A stretch of 64,000 bases of DNA from Acidobacteriota bacterium. GTDB taxonomy: Bacteria > Acidobacteriota > Terriglobia > Terriglobales > Acidobacteriaceae. A program made the translations under genes and the position numbers. This document shows positions 1 through 9,422 of the stretch, in pieces (the first letter of the stretch is position 1; each line of letters begins with the position of its first letter). The stretch lies in assembly GCA_013288805.1 (NCBI GenBank), contig JABDBE010000007.1, positions 1 through 64,000 on the forward strand, written 5' to 3'. Below the pieces are notes generated by a model, which had not been told where the DNA came from, made no database searches, and saw nothing but the letters and a program-made list of their open reading frames with translations.

Positions 1-1638
1 GTATCGGACGGTTCCACACAGTCGCCAAAGGCGAGCGCACCTGAGGACCGCTACGAACTGCAGCCCGGCGAGGATCCTGAAAACCGGCTGGTGTCACCGT
101 TTGTCAAACACTTGGTAGGCGATCAAAAGCAGTTCTGGACCAGCCCCGCGCGTTTCCGCACAAAGGATCTCAAATGGATTCTCCCGGCGGCTGGGATTAC
201 CGCAGCTTTCATCGCAAGCGACAGCTGGTGGTCGAGGCAAGTCAACCCAAGTCACATGCAAACCAGCCTGCATATTTCAGATTACGGCGCTTATTCCATG
301 ATCGGTTTGACAGGAGCGTCTTTCCTGTTCGGTCACATGACCCATGACGATCACCTGCAAGAAGCCGGACTTCTGACCGGGGAGGCTGCCATCAACGCTA
401 CTGGCGTAGCGTACCTGCTCAAGGAGATGACGCAAAGACAGCGCCCTCTTCAAGACAGTGGAAATGGAGACTTCTTTAAGGGAGGTTCTTCGTTTCCTTC
501 CGAGCACTCTGCCATCGCGTGGTCTGTCGCGAGCGTTTGGGCGCACGAATATCCTGGCTGGCTCAGCCAGACCGCAGCGTATGGGTTGGCCACCGCAATC
601 ACCATCACGCGCGTGACTGCCAAGCAGCACTTCCCGTCCGATGTAATCATCGGCAGCGCCCTAGGCTGGTACTTCGGACGCCAAGTCTATCGCGCGCACC
701 ACGACCCAGAGCTGGGTGGTTCGCCATGGGGGAGTTTATTGCCGGAACATACCGGTGAAAAACCTCGCAATCCGAACTACATGGCCTCTCCGTATGTCCC
801 TCTCGACAGTTGGATTTATCCGTTGCTGGAACGGCTCATAGCCCTGGGTTACATGAAGTCCAACATGCTGGGCATACGACCTTGGACTCGTTTGCAATGT
901 GCTCGCATGGTCCAGGACTCTGGAGACACGCTCGAAAATAGTGTGGAGGATTCGGTAGAGGCGGGCCGAATCTACAAATCGCTTGCTCAAGAGTTTGCTC
1001 CGGAAATAGCCCGTCTCGATGGCGCCGCTAATGTGGGAGCTCAAGTTAACTCCGTATACACGCGAATGACGGACATTTCAGGAACGCCACTTCACGACAG
1101 TTATCACTTCGGTCAAACGCTGGTCAATGACTACGGCCGACCATACTGGACCGGCTTCAACGACATAACTGGTGTGAGTGCTGAGGCTGAAACCGGTCCT
1201 TTAGCGTTTAATCTCCAAGCTGAGTACCAACATGCGCCCGCGATGCCGTCTTATTCTGCGGCGGCTTTGTCAGCTATCGGGGCGGCGGATGGCACGCCGC
1301 CGTTGGCCAACGGTACACCGCAGGTGAATCAACTTCAGTTGCTCAATAGCACGGTGTCGTTGAACATTGATAACGTGCAATTCACCTTCGGGGAACAGAG
1401 CGCGTGGCTGGGTTCGGGAGAATCAGGATCGTTCCTGATGAGCAATAATGCGCCTCCCTTTCCCATGTTCAGGATTGACGACGTTCAGCCGCACGAAATT
1501 CCCGGCCTTTCCCGAGTCTTAGGGCCTTTCCGCACAGAATTCTTTATTGGCCAACTTTCCGGGCATCATTGGGAGACTTGCATCGTGGCGACCTGTCAAA
1601 CCTACCCCGAAAGAATCAAACGACGTCCTACTCACTAG
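1..1638 (+). CDS. PAP2-superfamily phosphatase fused to an N-terminal portion of a Wzi-like capsule assembly domain (5' partial at window edge; C-terminus apparently truncated)
   Basis: ORF 91..1638 stays open in the same frame back to base 1 (VSDGSTQSPKASAPEDRYELQPGEDPENRLVSPFVKH...). PAP2 motifs KEMTQRQRP, FPSEHSA and TRVTAKQHFPSDVIIGSALG; the later SPYVPLDSWIYPLLERLIALGYM resembles Wzi-type domains. Confidence 0.8.
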   Translation, partial: VSDGSTQSPKASAPEDRYELQPGEDPENRLVSPFVKHLVGDQKQFWTSPARFRTKDLKWILPAAGITAAFIASDSWWSRQVNPSHMQTSLHISDYGAYSMIGLTGASFLFGHMTHDDHLQEAGLLTGEAAINATGVAYLLKEMTQRQRPLQDSGNGDFFKGGSSFPSEHSAIAWSVASVWAHEYPGWLSQTAAYGLATAITITRVTAKQHFPSDVIIGSALGWYFGRQVYRAHHDPELGGSPWGSLLPEHTGEKPRNPNYMASPYVPLDSWIYPLLERLIALGYMKSNMLGIRPWTRLQCARMVQDSGDTLENSVEDSVEAGRIYKSLAQEFAPEIARLDGAANVGAQVNSVYTRMTDISGTPLHDSYHFGQTLVNDYGRPYWTGFNDITGVSAEAETGPLAFNLQAEYQHAPAMPSYSAAALSAIGAADGTPPLANGTPQVNQLQLLNSTVSLNIDNVQFTFGEQSAWLGSGESGSFLMSNNAPPFPMFRIDDVQPHEIPGLSRVLGPFRTEFFIGQLSGHHWETCIVATCQTYPERIKRRPTH

Positions 1639-4600
1639 AAGTTTTTGGCGTATGAAGCACTGATAGCAATTGCAGTGACAATCTGGGCGGCTATCGCAGT
1701 ATTTTGCCATGCACGACTGATAGTGAATATCTTCTCGGGCACAACCACCATATCCCCAGGTTGCATCGCTGCACTCTCCGCACCTCCCCCAAACAGGCCG
1801 CTAGTGCCGCCAGCCACGGAACCGTCGGCGCGGATTACGAAGACACCCTTTTTATTGGCAGTTCCCGTTGGACCACCAGCTTGACTGAGGTACCACCCAG
1901 CGCTCTTGCCGGACTTGTAGGTAACGCCAGTAGGATTGTAAACAGCGCCGTCTACTAACACGACACTGGGCCTCTTCGGAACGTAAATCGTGTCGCCAGC
2001 TCGCACTTGGACATCAGATGAAGTATTCACCCAACGCTTCATATTGGTTGAGATATGAATAACCATGCGCCCTTGCGGAGGAGCATTTTGCAGCTTCTGC
2101 AGCGTGGTCTGATACTGTTCCACCGCGGCCTGCTTGGCCAACATGTCTTCCTGATTTTGCTCAGGAATACTCTTGATATTGGCGGCTTCGCTCTGCACTC
2201 GATCCAGCAAGTCAGCTCGATTTTTCTCCTCCAGGTCTCTTATCTGCTGTCGCTCAAATACCGCCCCATAGGGGTAAGCATCGTTTCGGAAACCGCCGGC
2301 ACGTTGAATGATGGAACTTAGACGCTCACCCTCCTGGATCCCATACGTGCCTGGATGAACAACCTCACCTGTTACAGCAATCGTCGCACCAACATCTTTC
2401 CAGCCGGTAAGTTGCTTGATTGCCAGAACGTCGCCATCGCGAAGGCGGACGTCGGCGTCCGGTTCGCCTTCCATCGCTTTGGCAATCGGAACTATAACGT
2501 GGTCACTCACAACTTTGCTGCCTTGCTCTACTTCGTAACGCGTCAAGTCTGCTTCTTCTTTGTAGGCACCACGTTTGAAACCGCCAGCAAGACGGACCAA
2601 TCCTGCGGCGGTCATATCGTCGCCCAGCGGATACTTCCCTGGATGGGCCACTTCACCTTCAATCGCAACCGTGGGCGGGTCAAGCTTGTTGAGATCGCGA
2701 TGAATGAAAACTCGATCCTTGGGTTCGAGCTCGATATTGTCCTTCGCATCTCCTTCGAGCGCCTTGCCTAGATTCACGTTGATGACTTCCAGCTTGCCGT
2801 CGCTGGTTTTGCGAAAAACCTGTGCATCGGTGAGCAGAGCATCCCGGGTTGTGCCACCAGCCAGATATACGGCGTCGCGTAGGTGAGGCACCCCATTCGT
2901 CAAGTGGTCCCCCGGATCCCTTACTTCTCCAGTGACCGTAATCACTGGCGGATCTTCGAAGTCGAACCGTCCGAAGACGCGAACGATATCAAAAGGCTTC
3001 AGTACCAGATCCTGATCTTTGCCGGCGAGGGCATCGCCTAAATTGAAGGTCAGCACCTCGGGCGCGAAGTCGGGCTGGGATAGGCGGATAATCTCGGCGT
3101 GGGTGATTGAGGGTTCGGGCAGTACATCCTTGTAGGACTTGATGAGGTCGGTGACTTTCATGCCGTCCGTGTAGGCAAACTTCCCGGGACGGGAGACGTG
3201 GCCGTCGAGGTAAACAGTCTTATCGGCGTAAGGCAGGATCGGAGTGATCTTGATCTTGTCTCCGTCTTGAACGGTGAAATCCTCGAGCGCTTTGTTAACA
3301 CTGGCGTCGCTATCGGTCTCGGGAATGTCCAGACGCAACATGGTGCGGTCTTCGTGACTTTCCACGCGTTCCACATCCACGTGGCGCAAAGTTCCGGAAG
3401 GTAGAACACCCCCGGCGAGTTCCAAGACTTCGGCCAGATCCTTTTCACCATTCAACTCGTAGATCGCGGGCCGTCGCACCATCCCTTCGATCGTGACTTG
3501 TCCTTTCAACGGAGGAACCTGGATTGTGTCTCCAGCCTGCAGCCGCTGCACATCGCCACGAACACCGTGGAGCAACAGGTCGTAAAGGTCGACCTCCTGA
3601 ATGAGCTGTTTGCCACGATAGTGAAGGACAACCCGCAACGAACCCTCTGAAGTGGGGCCACCTGCGAGATAGAGAGCGTTCAGCGGCGTCGAGAGTGAAC
3701 TTACATCGTAAGGTCCGGGCCGCTCGACGTCGCCAGTCACATAAACGCGAACTGTCCGAATGCGGGAAAGAGAAACATCGGCGTCGACACCACGGAACTG
3801 GCCACGCAGAACGGTCTGCACGAGATGTTGCACGTCACCCAAACTCCGTCCGGATACTTCGACGGCTCCGACTTCAGGCAAAGCAACGCGACCCTCGCGA
3901 TCCACCACGCGCTGTAGTCTCTGCGAGATTCCTCCTGTAAGACTGATCGTCAGACCGTCGCCGGGGCCAACGACATAGTCTGGCCCGGCCGGTAAATCCA
4001 TGGGAAGCTCGTCGAGGTTCCCCGTCCCATTGAGGAAAACATCTTCTCCGAAACGCTCGAGTCGGGGAGTACGCCTCGAGTACTGGGCGTACAAATCGTA
4101 GAGCGAAGGCACGTCAGCATACGGATTGGGGCGATGACGCAGCATCGGCTGCTGGGGCGGTTTGGGATATGAGTACTGCTGGAGAGGAAATCGGGTCTGA
4201 TCTTCAAGACGCGCCTGTTGAGGCAATCCAGAGACTCCGTTTTGGCCTCCGAGCAAAGAGCCAATCGACGAACCGAAAGGGGACCCTAAGGAAGACCCTA
4301 ACGAAGAGCTTAAATCGGGGGACATTGACAAATCCGAAGCGTCGGCGCCACCCGCTCCGAGCCCCTTTCGGGACATTCCTGAAGAAAGACCCCCGCCCAT
4401 CTGGCCGGCGCTCAACAGGCTGGGCAGTTCTTCAGGCTGGATGCTCGCCATCTCGCTCTGATCACTGTCCATGCCAAAGTAGCCCTGGGATGGCATTTGC
4501 GTCATTTCAAGCTGACGGCGGTAGTCAGTCGGCCCCTGCTCGGGAGACTGAGTTGGCGGGTATTGTTGCTGGGGAAACTGTTGGAGGGGATTACGCTGTT

Positions 4601-5279
4601 GCGGATATTGCTGCTGGCCGGGATACTGTGACGCCGGGTTTTGTTGCGGAGAAAGTGCTTGGTTGTACTGTCCTTGGGCAGCAGAGTAAGGCGCCACTCC
4701 ATAGGGAAGATATTGGGTCAGATAGCAATCCAAGTCGTCCTCATGCTTGAGCCAGTACTGCTCCTCCTGGCTCGGGAGTGGCTTGGGATTCGTGCTTGAC
4801 GTTGCCTGATCCGGCTGTTTAGTGGCGAGGGCCTCAGCACCGGGCATTGGTTGCCGACAAGGTAAATTCCGTGCGAGTTCCTCGCGCGTGGGTTTCGCTT
4901 TGATATATGAACGGTCAACGATCTCTTTTGTCGCGATGATACGGATGTTCTGATCTTCGCGGATTAACGTGAACAGAGCGTCATCCGTGAGGTCATTCGG
5001 ATCGAGTATTCTTCCCTGCTCGAAAGCTTTTCGAACAAGCGCCTTTTTGATTTGGAGCAGCAATCCCGGCTCGTCTCGAAGGATAAAGAGAATTCTGTCG
5101 GCTGACAGTGAAACCAGCTGTTCCGCTTCGTGTTCTGCGCGAGAATTCTTTTGGTCGATTGCATTGCTGCGGGTGTAGGACGCGGGTTGCTGACTCCATG
5201 CGACCGCAGAGAACACTATTCCGACGCAAAGCAAGACCAGCTTCGGGCAACGATGAACACTTCGGAAAGGTCTACTCAT
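1635..5279 (-). CDS. Large polysaccharide export protein with multiple SLBB/soluble ligand-binding beta-grasp domains (Wza-like outer membrane protein)
   Basis: 1214 aa; repeated 'VYVTGDVERPGPYDV', 'ITVTGEVRDPGDHL', 'VAIEGEVAHPGKYPL', 'IAVTGEVVHPGTYGI' SLBB signatures; poly-export motif 'DYVVGPGDGLTISLTG'; N-terminal signal; Pro/Gln-rich low-complexity linker. Confidence 0.92.
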   Translation of the reverse strand: MSRPFRSVHRCPKLVLLCVGIVFSAVAWSQQPASYTRSNAIDQKNSRAEHEAEQLVSLSADRILFILRDEPGLLLQIKKALVRKAFEQGRILDPNDLTDDALFTLIREDQNIRIIATKEIVDRSYIKAKPTREELARNLPCRQPMPGAEALATKQPDQATSSTNPKPLPSQEEQYWLKHEDDLDCYLTQYLPYGVAPYSAAQGQYNQALSPQQNPASQYPGQQQYPQQRNPLQQFPQQQYPPTQSPEQGPTDYRRQLEMTQMPSQGYFGMDSDQSEMASIQPEELPSLLSAGQMGGGLSSGMSRKGLGAGGADASDLSMSPDLSSSLGSSLGSPFGSSIGSLLGGQNGVSGLPQQARLEDQTRFPLQQYSYPKPPQQPMLRHRPNPYADVPSLYDLYAQYSRRTPRLERFGEDVFLNGTGNLDELPMDLPAGPDYVVGPGDGLTISLTGGISQRLQRVVDREGRVALPEVGAVEVSGRSLGDVQHLVQTVLRGQFRGVDADVSLSRIRTVRVYVTGDVERPGPYDVSSLSTPLNALYLAGGPTSEGSLRVVLHYRGKQLIQEVDLYDLLLHGVRGDVQRLQAGDTIQVPPLKGQVTIEGMVRRPAIYELNGEKDLAEVLELAGGVLPSGTLRHVDVERVESHEDRTMLRLDIPETDSDASVNKALEDFTVQDGDKIKITPILPYADKTVYLDGHVSRPGKFAYTDGMKVTDLIKSYKDVLPEPSITHAEIIRLSQPDFAPEVLTFNLGDALAGKDQDLVLKPFDIVRVFGRFDFEDPPVITVTGEVRDPGDHLTNGVPHLRDAVYLAGGTTRDALLTDAQVFRKTSDGKLEVINVNLGKALEGDAKDNIELEPKDRVFIHRDLNKLDPPTVAIEGEVAHPGKYPLGDDMTAAGLVRLAGGFKRGAYKEEADLTRYEVEQGSKVVSDHVIVPIAKAMEGEPDADVRLRDGDVLAIKQLTGWKDVGATIAVTGEVVHPGTYGIQEGERLSSIIQRAGGFRNDAYPYGAVFERQQIRDLEEKNRADLLDRVQSEAANIKSIPEQNQEDMLAKQAAVEQYQTTLQKLQNAPPQGRMVIHISTNMKRWVNTSSDVQVRAGDTIYVPKRPSVVLVDGAVYNPTGVTYKSGKSAGWYLSQAGGPTGTANKKGVFVIRADGSVAGGTSGLFGGGAESAAMQPGDMVVVPEKIFTISRAWQNTAIAAQIVTAIAISASYAKNF

Positions 5280-5332
5280 AACACCTCTGCGCGGCTGCCA
5301 GCAGCCGAAATTTTCTGATCTTCAGTAGCGAC

Positions 5333-5348
5333 TCGCAACCGGTTGCGA
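5333..5348. repeat. 16-bp perfect palindrome TCGCAACCGGTTGCGA in the nusG-like/SLBB intergenic region
   Basis: Read directly: TCGCAACC|GGTTGCGA. Confidence 0.6.
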
Positions 5349-5354
5349 AACATG

Positions 5355-5915
5355 TCAGCAAGGCTCGACATCGGCCTCATCTACTTCCACTGCGACCGAA
5401 CGCATGATCAGATCGATGGAAAGCACGACGCGAAACTTATCTTTCCGGCGTACCAGGATGCCTTGTGCGCCCGTGAGCGGCCCGTATTTCACACGCACGC
5501 GGCGCCCAACCTTTAAATACGGGTGAGGCTCGGCGCGCACACCCCCGGCTAATCCGTTGTTCAGAGCCTCGATCTCACTGTCGGGGAGCGGCGCGGGGTG
5601 GCCATTGAAACTCACAAACCGAACCACACTAGGCACCTGCAACACCCGCAAGCGATCCTTCAAATCGAGGTGAACGAAGACATAACCTGGGAACAACACA
5701 AGATCTAATTCCTTGCGCCGGTCCTTCCATCGACGAACGCTGCGATACACAGGCAAGAAGCAGCTCACCCGTCGCTCCTCCAATTGCCGGGCAACTTGCT
5801 TCTCATGGCGCGAACAAACGTGTGCGGCATACCAATGAGATTGAAGCGATGCGACGGATTGCGAGTCTAGCTGCAAAGATTCGGCAGCGACCATGAGATT
5901 AGAACTCTCCGTCAA
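5355..5915 (-). CDS. NusG-like (UpxY/RfaH-type) transcription antiterminator of an EPS locus
   Basis: 186 aa; 'HWYAAHVCSRHEKQVARQLEERRVSCFLPVYRS...LFPGYVFVHLDL...' NGN domain and C-terminal KOW-like 'VKYGPLTGAQGILV'. Confidence 0.9.
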   Translation of the reverse strand: MTESSNLMVAAESLQLDSQSVASLQSHWYAAHVCSRHEKQVARQLEERRVSCFLPVYRSVRRWKDRRKELDLVLFPGYVFVHLDLKDRLRVLQVPSVVRFVSFNGHPAPLPDSEIEALNNGLAGGVRAEPHPYLKVGRRVRVKYGPLTGAQGILVRRKDKFRVVLSIDLIMRSVAVEVDEADVEPC

Positions 5916-6214
5916 ACTCGATTGTCCCTTTGAATCAGAGTCTCCAGCTACAGCTTCGCCCCCTCACTTACAGGGCATCTGTGAGCTAACCCGTATTGAT
6001 TCCGTTGGTTTACTGCTCCTGCGAACTTTCAGCCGGCGTCATCACAACAACCAACCTCGTATCCAAACCCCTCTCAACGCACGAAGTCGCGGAGAGATGA
6101 GCGCGAGCGGCTAACTACTTCGCGGCCTGGAGAACTTTCGGACGGGCAGCCACACGCGTTCTCTGACTACCTCTAACTTTGATTTCGTCTTATTCGTAAT
6201 CCGCATCCGTGCGT

Positions 6215-6586
6215 CTAAATGCCAACCAACTCTGGCTTGCTTCGCAAAACACCTAAGATGCCCTGCTCGGATGATTCGACAGGCATGGAACGGATATCCA
6301 CAAAAGCCCAATAAAAGATGCCGCTGTTCCGTTCTGCGGCCAGCGCAAGAATCTTCATTTCCGGATAACGGCCAAGCAAAAAGCCGCTCAAACCCGGCCG
6401 GACTTCGGGGTTCTCCAACGCGATGATCAAATAGTCAGGACGCGTGCGTTCCACCAATTCCGTGATTTCCGCTTCGTCCTGGGTTTCGCCGACCACTTCG
6501 ATATCGGGTTGATCCCCAATTGTCGCAAGGACCAAATCCTTCATCAAGCGCGGCCGATTTGCGACCAACACTCTGATTTTTTGCAC
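6215..6586 (-). CDS. Stand-alone degenerate receiver-like protein
   Basis: 123 aa; CheY-like layout 'IRVLVANRPRLMKDLVLATIGDQPDIEVVGETQDEAEITELVERTRPDYLIIAL...' but the usual acidic residues are not present. Confidence 0.65.
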   Translation of the reverse strand: MQKIRVLVANRPRLMKDLVLATIGDQPDIEVVGETQDEAEITELVERTRPDYLIIALENPEVRPGLSGFLLGRYPEMKILALAAERNSGIFYWAFVDIRSMPVESSEQGILGVLRSKPELVGI

Positions 6587-6759
6587 GATCCTCTCCGTGC
6601 CGGGCAGTATCTCCTGTTCTCCGCAAAAAAGTAAGGCTCAAATCAGGCCCAGAGATTCAAGATAGGCAGTACCAAGAAGGTCCTACGAAACACAGCAACC
6701 GCGTCAGCTTCTGTAACAGATAAGTACCGCAAAAGTACCAATGCCAGATGCGGCATTGA

Positions 6760-7431
6760 TCATGCGACTGCTCCGGGCAGGCGGCAGAGCTCTACCGCTC
6801 CCAACCGGTCAGCAGCGCCAAGCTTGCGCAGCATCCGATGAATGTGGTTCTTTACTGTCTGCTCCGAGAGGTTCAACTGCGAGGCTATTTCCTTGTTGGT
6901 GAGTCCGTGGCTAATCATTTGAACAAGTTGCTGCTCTCGGCGCGTGAGACCGAGATTGTGTCTGATCACAAAGCTGGCAGGATGCGCGTTCTGATTCTGA
7001 CTCGCCACGCGCTCGAACAACGCCATGCAGAGGCTGGGAGGACAAACAGCCTCATGATTCGCCACACAACGAACGGCTGCAGCCACCTCCATGGCGGAAG
7101 CGTCCTTTAGGACGAAACCCACAATTCCGTCCCGTACCGCGCGCAGAAAAGTTTCTGGGTCTGCGTCCATGCCGATCATGACCACCTTAAGGCCAGGGAT
7201 CGCGGCACGTACTTCTGAAATCAGGCGTAAGTCCGAGAGAGCCACCGCGGCCGAATCGGATAGCAGAACATCTGGACTGGCACTACTGATTTGCGCGACG
7301 ACATCAGGCGAGAAAGCGGACGCTCCGACCACCCGGATGTCGTTTTTCTTGCCCAAAATGCGTGTAAGGGCTTCACGCAAAAGCCGGTTCTCAGCCAATA
7401 TGAAAACTTGTACGTTCTCTGAATCAGACAT
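6760..7431 (-). CDS. NarL/LuxR-family response regulator
   Basis: Receiver domain ('SPDVLLSDSA') plus LuxR HTH 'LTRREQQLVQMISHGLTNKEIASQLNLSEQTVKNHIHRMLRKLGA'. Confidence 0.92.
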   Translation of the reverse strand: MSDSENVQVFILAENRLLREALTRILGKKNDIRVVGASAFSPDVVAQISSASPDVLLSDSAAVALSDLRLISEVRAAIPGLKVVMIGMDADPETFLRAVRDGIVGFVLKDASAMEVAAAVRCVANHEAVCPPSLCMALFERVASQNQNAHPASFVIRHNLGLTRREQQLVQMISHGLTNKEIASQLNLSEQTVKNHIHRMLRKLGAADRLGAVELCRLPGAVA

Positions 7432-7755
7432 AACGACCTCTGCCCCCTTCGCATGCGCCCCCTCACGCGATGGTTGTGCTGCGCTCTGTTAGAACCAGTG
7501 TTTAGTTTCACCCAAGGATATATGGTTTCCGCGCAAAACGCGAGAAGGATAGCAGTTAATATTTGCATCCCTCTGCTTCGTAAATGCTTGAGCCCCTGAT
7601 TCCGGGCCCGAAATGCGAACCGTCTGCTTAATGACTAAAGCATCTTACCAAAATTCCAAGGATCGATTCGACAACGCCGAGCCCGAGCGATCCGCCATTT
7701 TGTTATACAAGTAGCCAAATAATGGATCATCTGGAACAACGCGGTTAGCGGACAG

Positions 7756-9249
7756 CTAGAACCGAACGGCCAGTCCGGAAGACAGACGAAGGTTACGCCG
7801 CTCAAAGTCCGGCGACCCTGTCTTGAGTTCGTCGGCCTGAAAGCGCCACCCGAGCAGCCGCATCAGCCGAAAATCGATTCCCACTCCGAGATCTTCAGCA
7901 AAAGAGGTATCCGACTTGGGTGCAGAGCCGTTTTCGCTTGCGTGCACGGCGCCGATCAGGGCCTCTGCAAACGGCCGCAACCTTCCGATCGGGGCTCCGC
8001 CTCGCACACCAAACAAGAAATTAGTCTGATTCACTCCACCGTATAGTCCGCTGAAATCAGCAATCACTCCAAAATAGCGGAGGTACTTTTTCTCTACAGC
8101 TGCATTCCAGCCATTCAGGTTAGAACTCCTGGCTGAAAGTGGATCGCAGACAACGACCGTGCTAAAAAAGATGGCCTGGCAACGCGATGCCCCGGTGTGC
8201 GTGTAACCAAAAAACACATCTCCGTGGTCGGGAATCTGCGTTTTGGAGGTCTCGTGTGCGGAGACGGCCGATTTCTTGTCACTGACCAGGCTCATCCCTT
8301 GCGCATCGCGGGAGGCACGATACCAAAGGGGCTTCCCGTGAAGAATATTCGCTCCTCCTCGAATCGGATTGAGAGCGACGCGGACGGTGTCAATCAGCAG
8401 ACGGTTCTGCGTGTCATCCTCTACCCGTCGCACAACCTTGCTGTCCAGAAAGTCTTCCCCTATCAGCCACCCCGTGCCTCCCAGCGGTGTCATGACGATG
8501 TCAATTTGGCCCACGCCAGTCAAGCAATGATGCGAACAAGGAAAGGATCCGTCGTGATTCCACGGCGGCCTGTCTTTCGTGCCATACTTTTCAACCGTGA
8601 TCTCACTCACCGGTCCAAGATTCCACTGCGTACTGTAGGCCGCATTCCACAAACCAGCCTTCAGCCGACTCCACCAGTAAGCCTTAGTCTTGGAAAATTC
8701 GAGCTTCTCCCCCTGAGGATCATTTTGAATTTGAATGAAGCCGGTCAATGCTCCCTGGATCGGGTGCCCGACGTAGCCGAACCAATTGGGATCGCCGTCA
8801 TTCCAGCCCGAATGTGTCCACTCGGATAGAGACTGCATGTAGTCGCGCCAATAGTGATTAAACGGAATTCCATTTTCAGATACGACCCAATTGAAATCGG
8901 TGTGCACAACATAGGCCTGCTCGATCACAAGGAAGGTGGCTGATTCCGTTAGAGCTCTGCGCCAATGAAAGTGTTCCTGCCTGGTCGGCTCTGGAGCGAG
9001 CGTGGTCCCCCCAGAATCTGACTCACCGTCTGTCGTGGTCGGGGAAATCGCTGACAGTCGCACGCGACGATCCGCAAGATTTTCTTCGGATGTAAAGACT
9101 TGATCGGGCCCAATCTCGAGCTTTGTTAAGTAAATACAGTCCTTGAGTGGGCTACCAGTTGAATCACAGCGAGACGACGGCAACTGACTAAAGCAGACAG
9201 GACAAAACAGCAGTAAGAGAAAAACGGAACTGCCCAGGCTGACTCTCAT
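7756..9249 (-). CDS. Secreted/outer-membrane protein of unknown function
   Basis: ORF 7756..9429; start at 9249 preferred because it gives the signal peptide MRVSLGSSVFLLLLFCPVCFSQ; C-terminal beta-strand-like 'NLRLSSGLAVRF'. Confidence 0.6.
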   Translation of the reverse strand: MRVSLGSSVFLLLLFCPVCFSQLPSSRCDSTGSPLKDCIYLTKLEIGPDQVFTSEENLADRRVRLSAISPTTTDGESDSGGTTLAPEPTRQEHFHWRRALTESATFLVIEQAYVVHTDFNWVVSENGIPFNHYWRDYMQSLSEWTHSGWNDGDPNWFGYVGHPIQGALTGFIQIQNDPQGEKLEFSKTKAYWWSRLKAGLWNAAYSTQWNLGPVSEITVEKYGTKDRPPWNHDGSFPCSHHCLTGVGQIDIVMTPLGGTGWLIGEDFLDSKVVRRVEDDTQNRLLIDTVRVALNPIRGGANILHGKPLWYRASRDAQGMSLVSDKKSAVSAHETSKTQIPDHGDVFFGYTHTGASRCQAIFFSTVVVCDPLSARSSNLNGWNAAVEKKYLRYFGVIADFSGLYGGVNQTNFLFGVRGGAPIGRLRPFAEALIGAVHASENGSAPKSDTSFAEDLGVGIDFRLMRLLGWRFQADELKTGSPDFERRNLRLSSGLAVRF

Positions 9250-9422
9250 CGTTCGAGAACCGGTCACGATATCAAACGCATTGCCTTTTCCGCGTAGGCA
9301 CCACCTATAGTGAAACACAATCTGCAACGAAAGTTTCCAACGTGCAGGGAGAAATTCACTGGCTCGCGGCAAAGGGTCGGATGGTTTTCTTTTGACCGCG
9401 CCGCGCAGGAGTTTACAATCGT

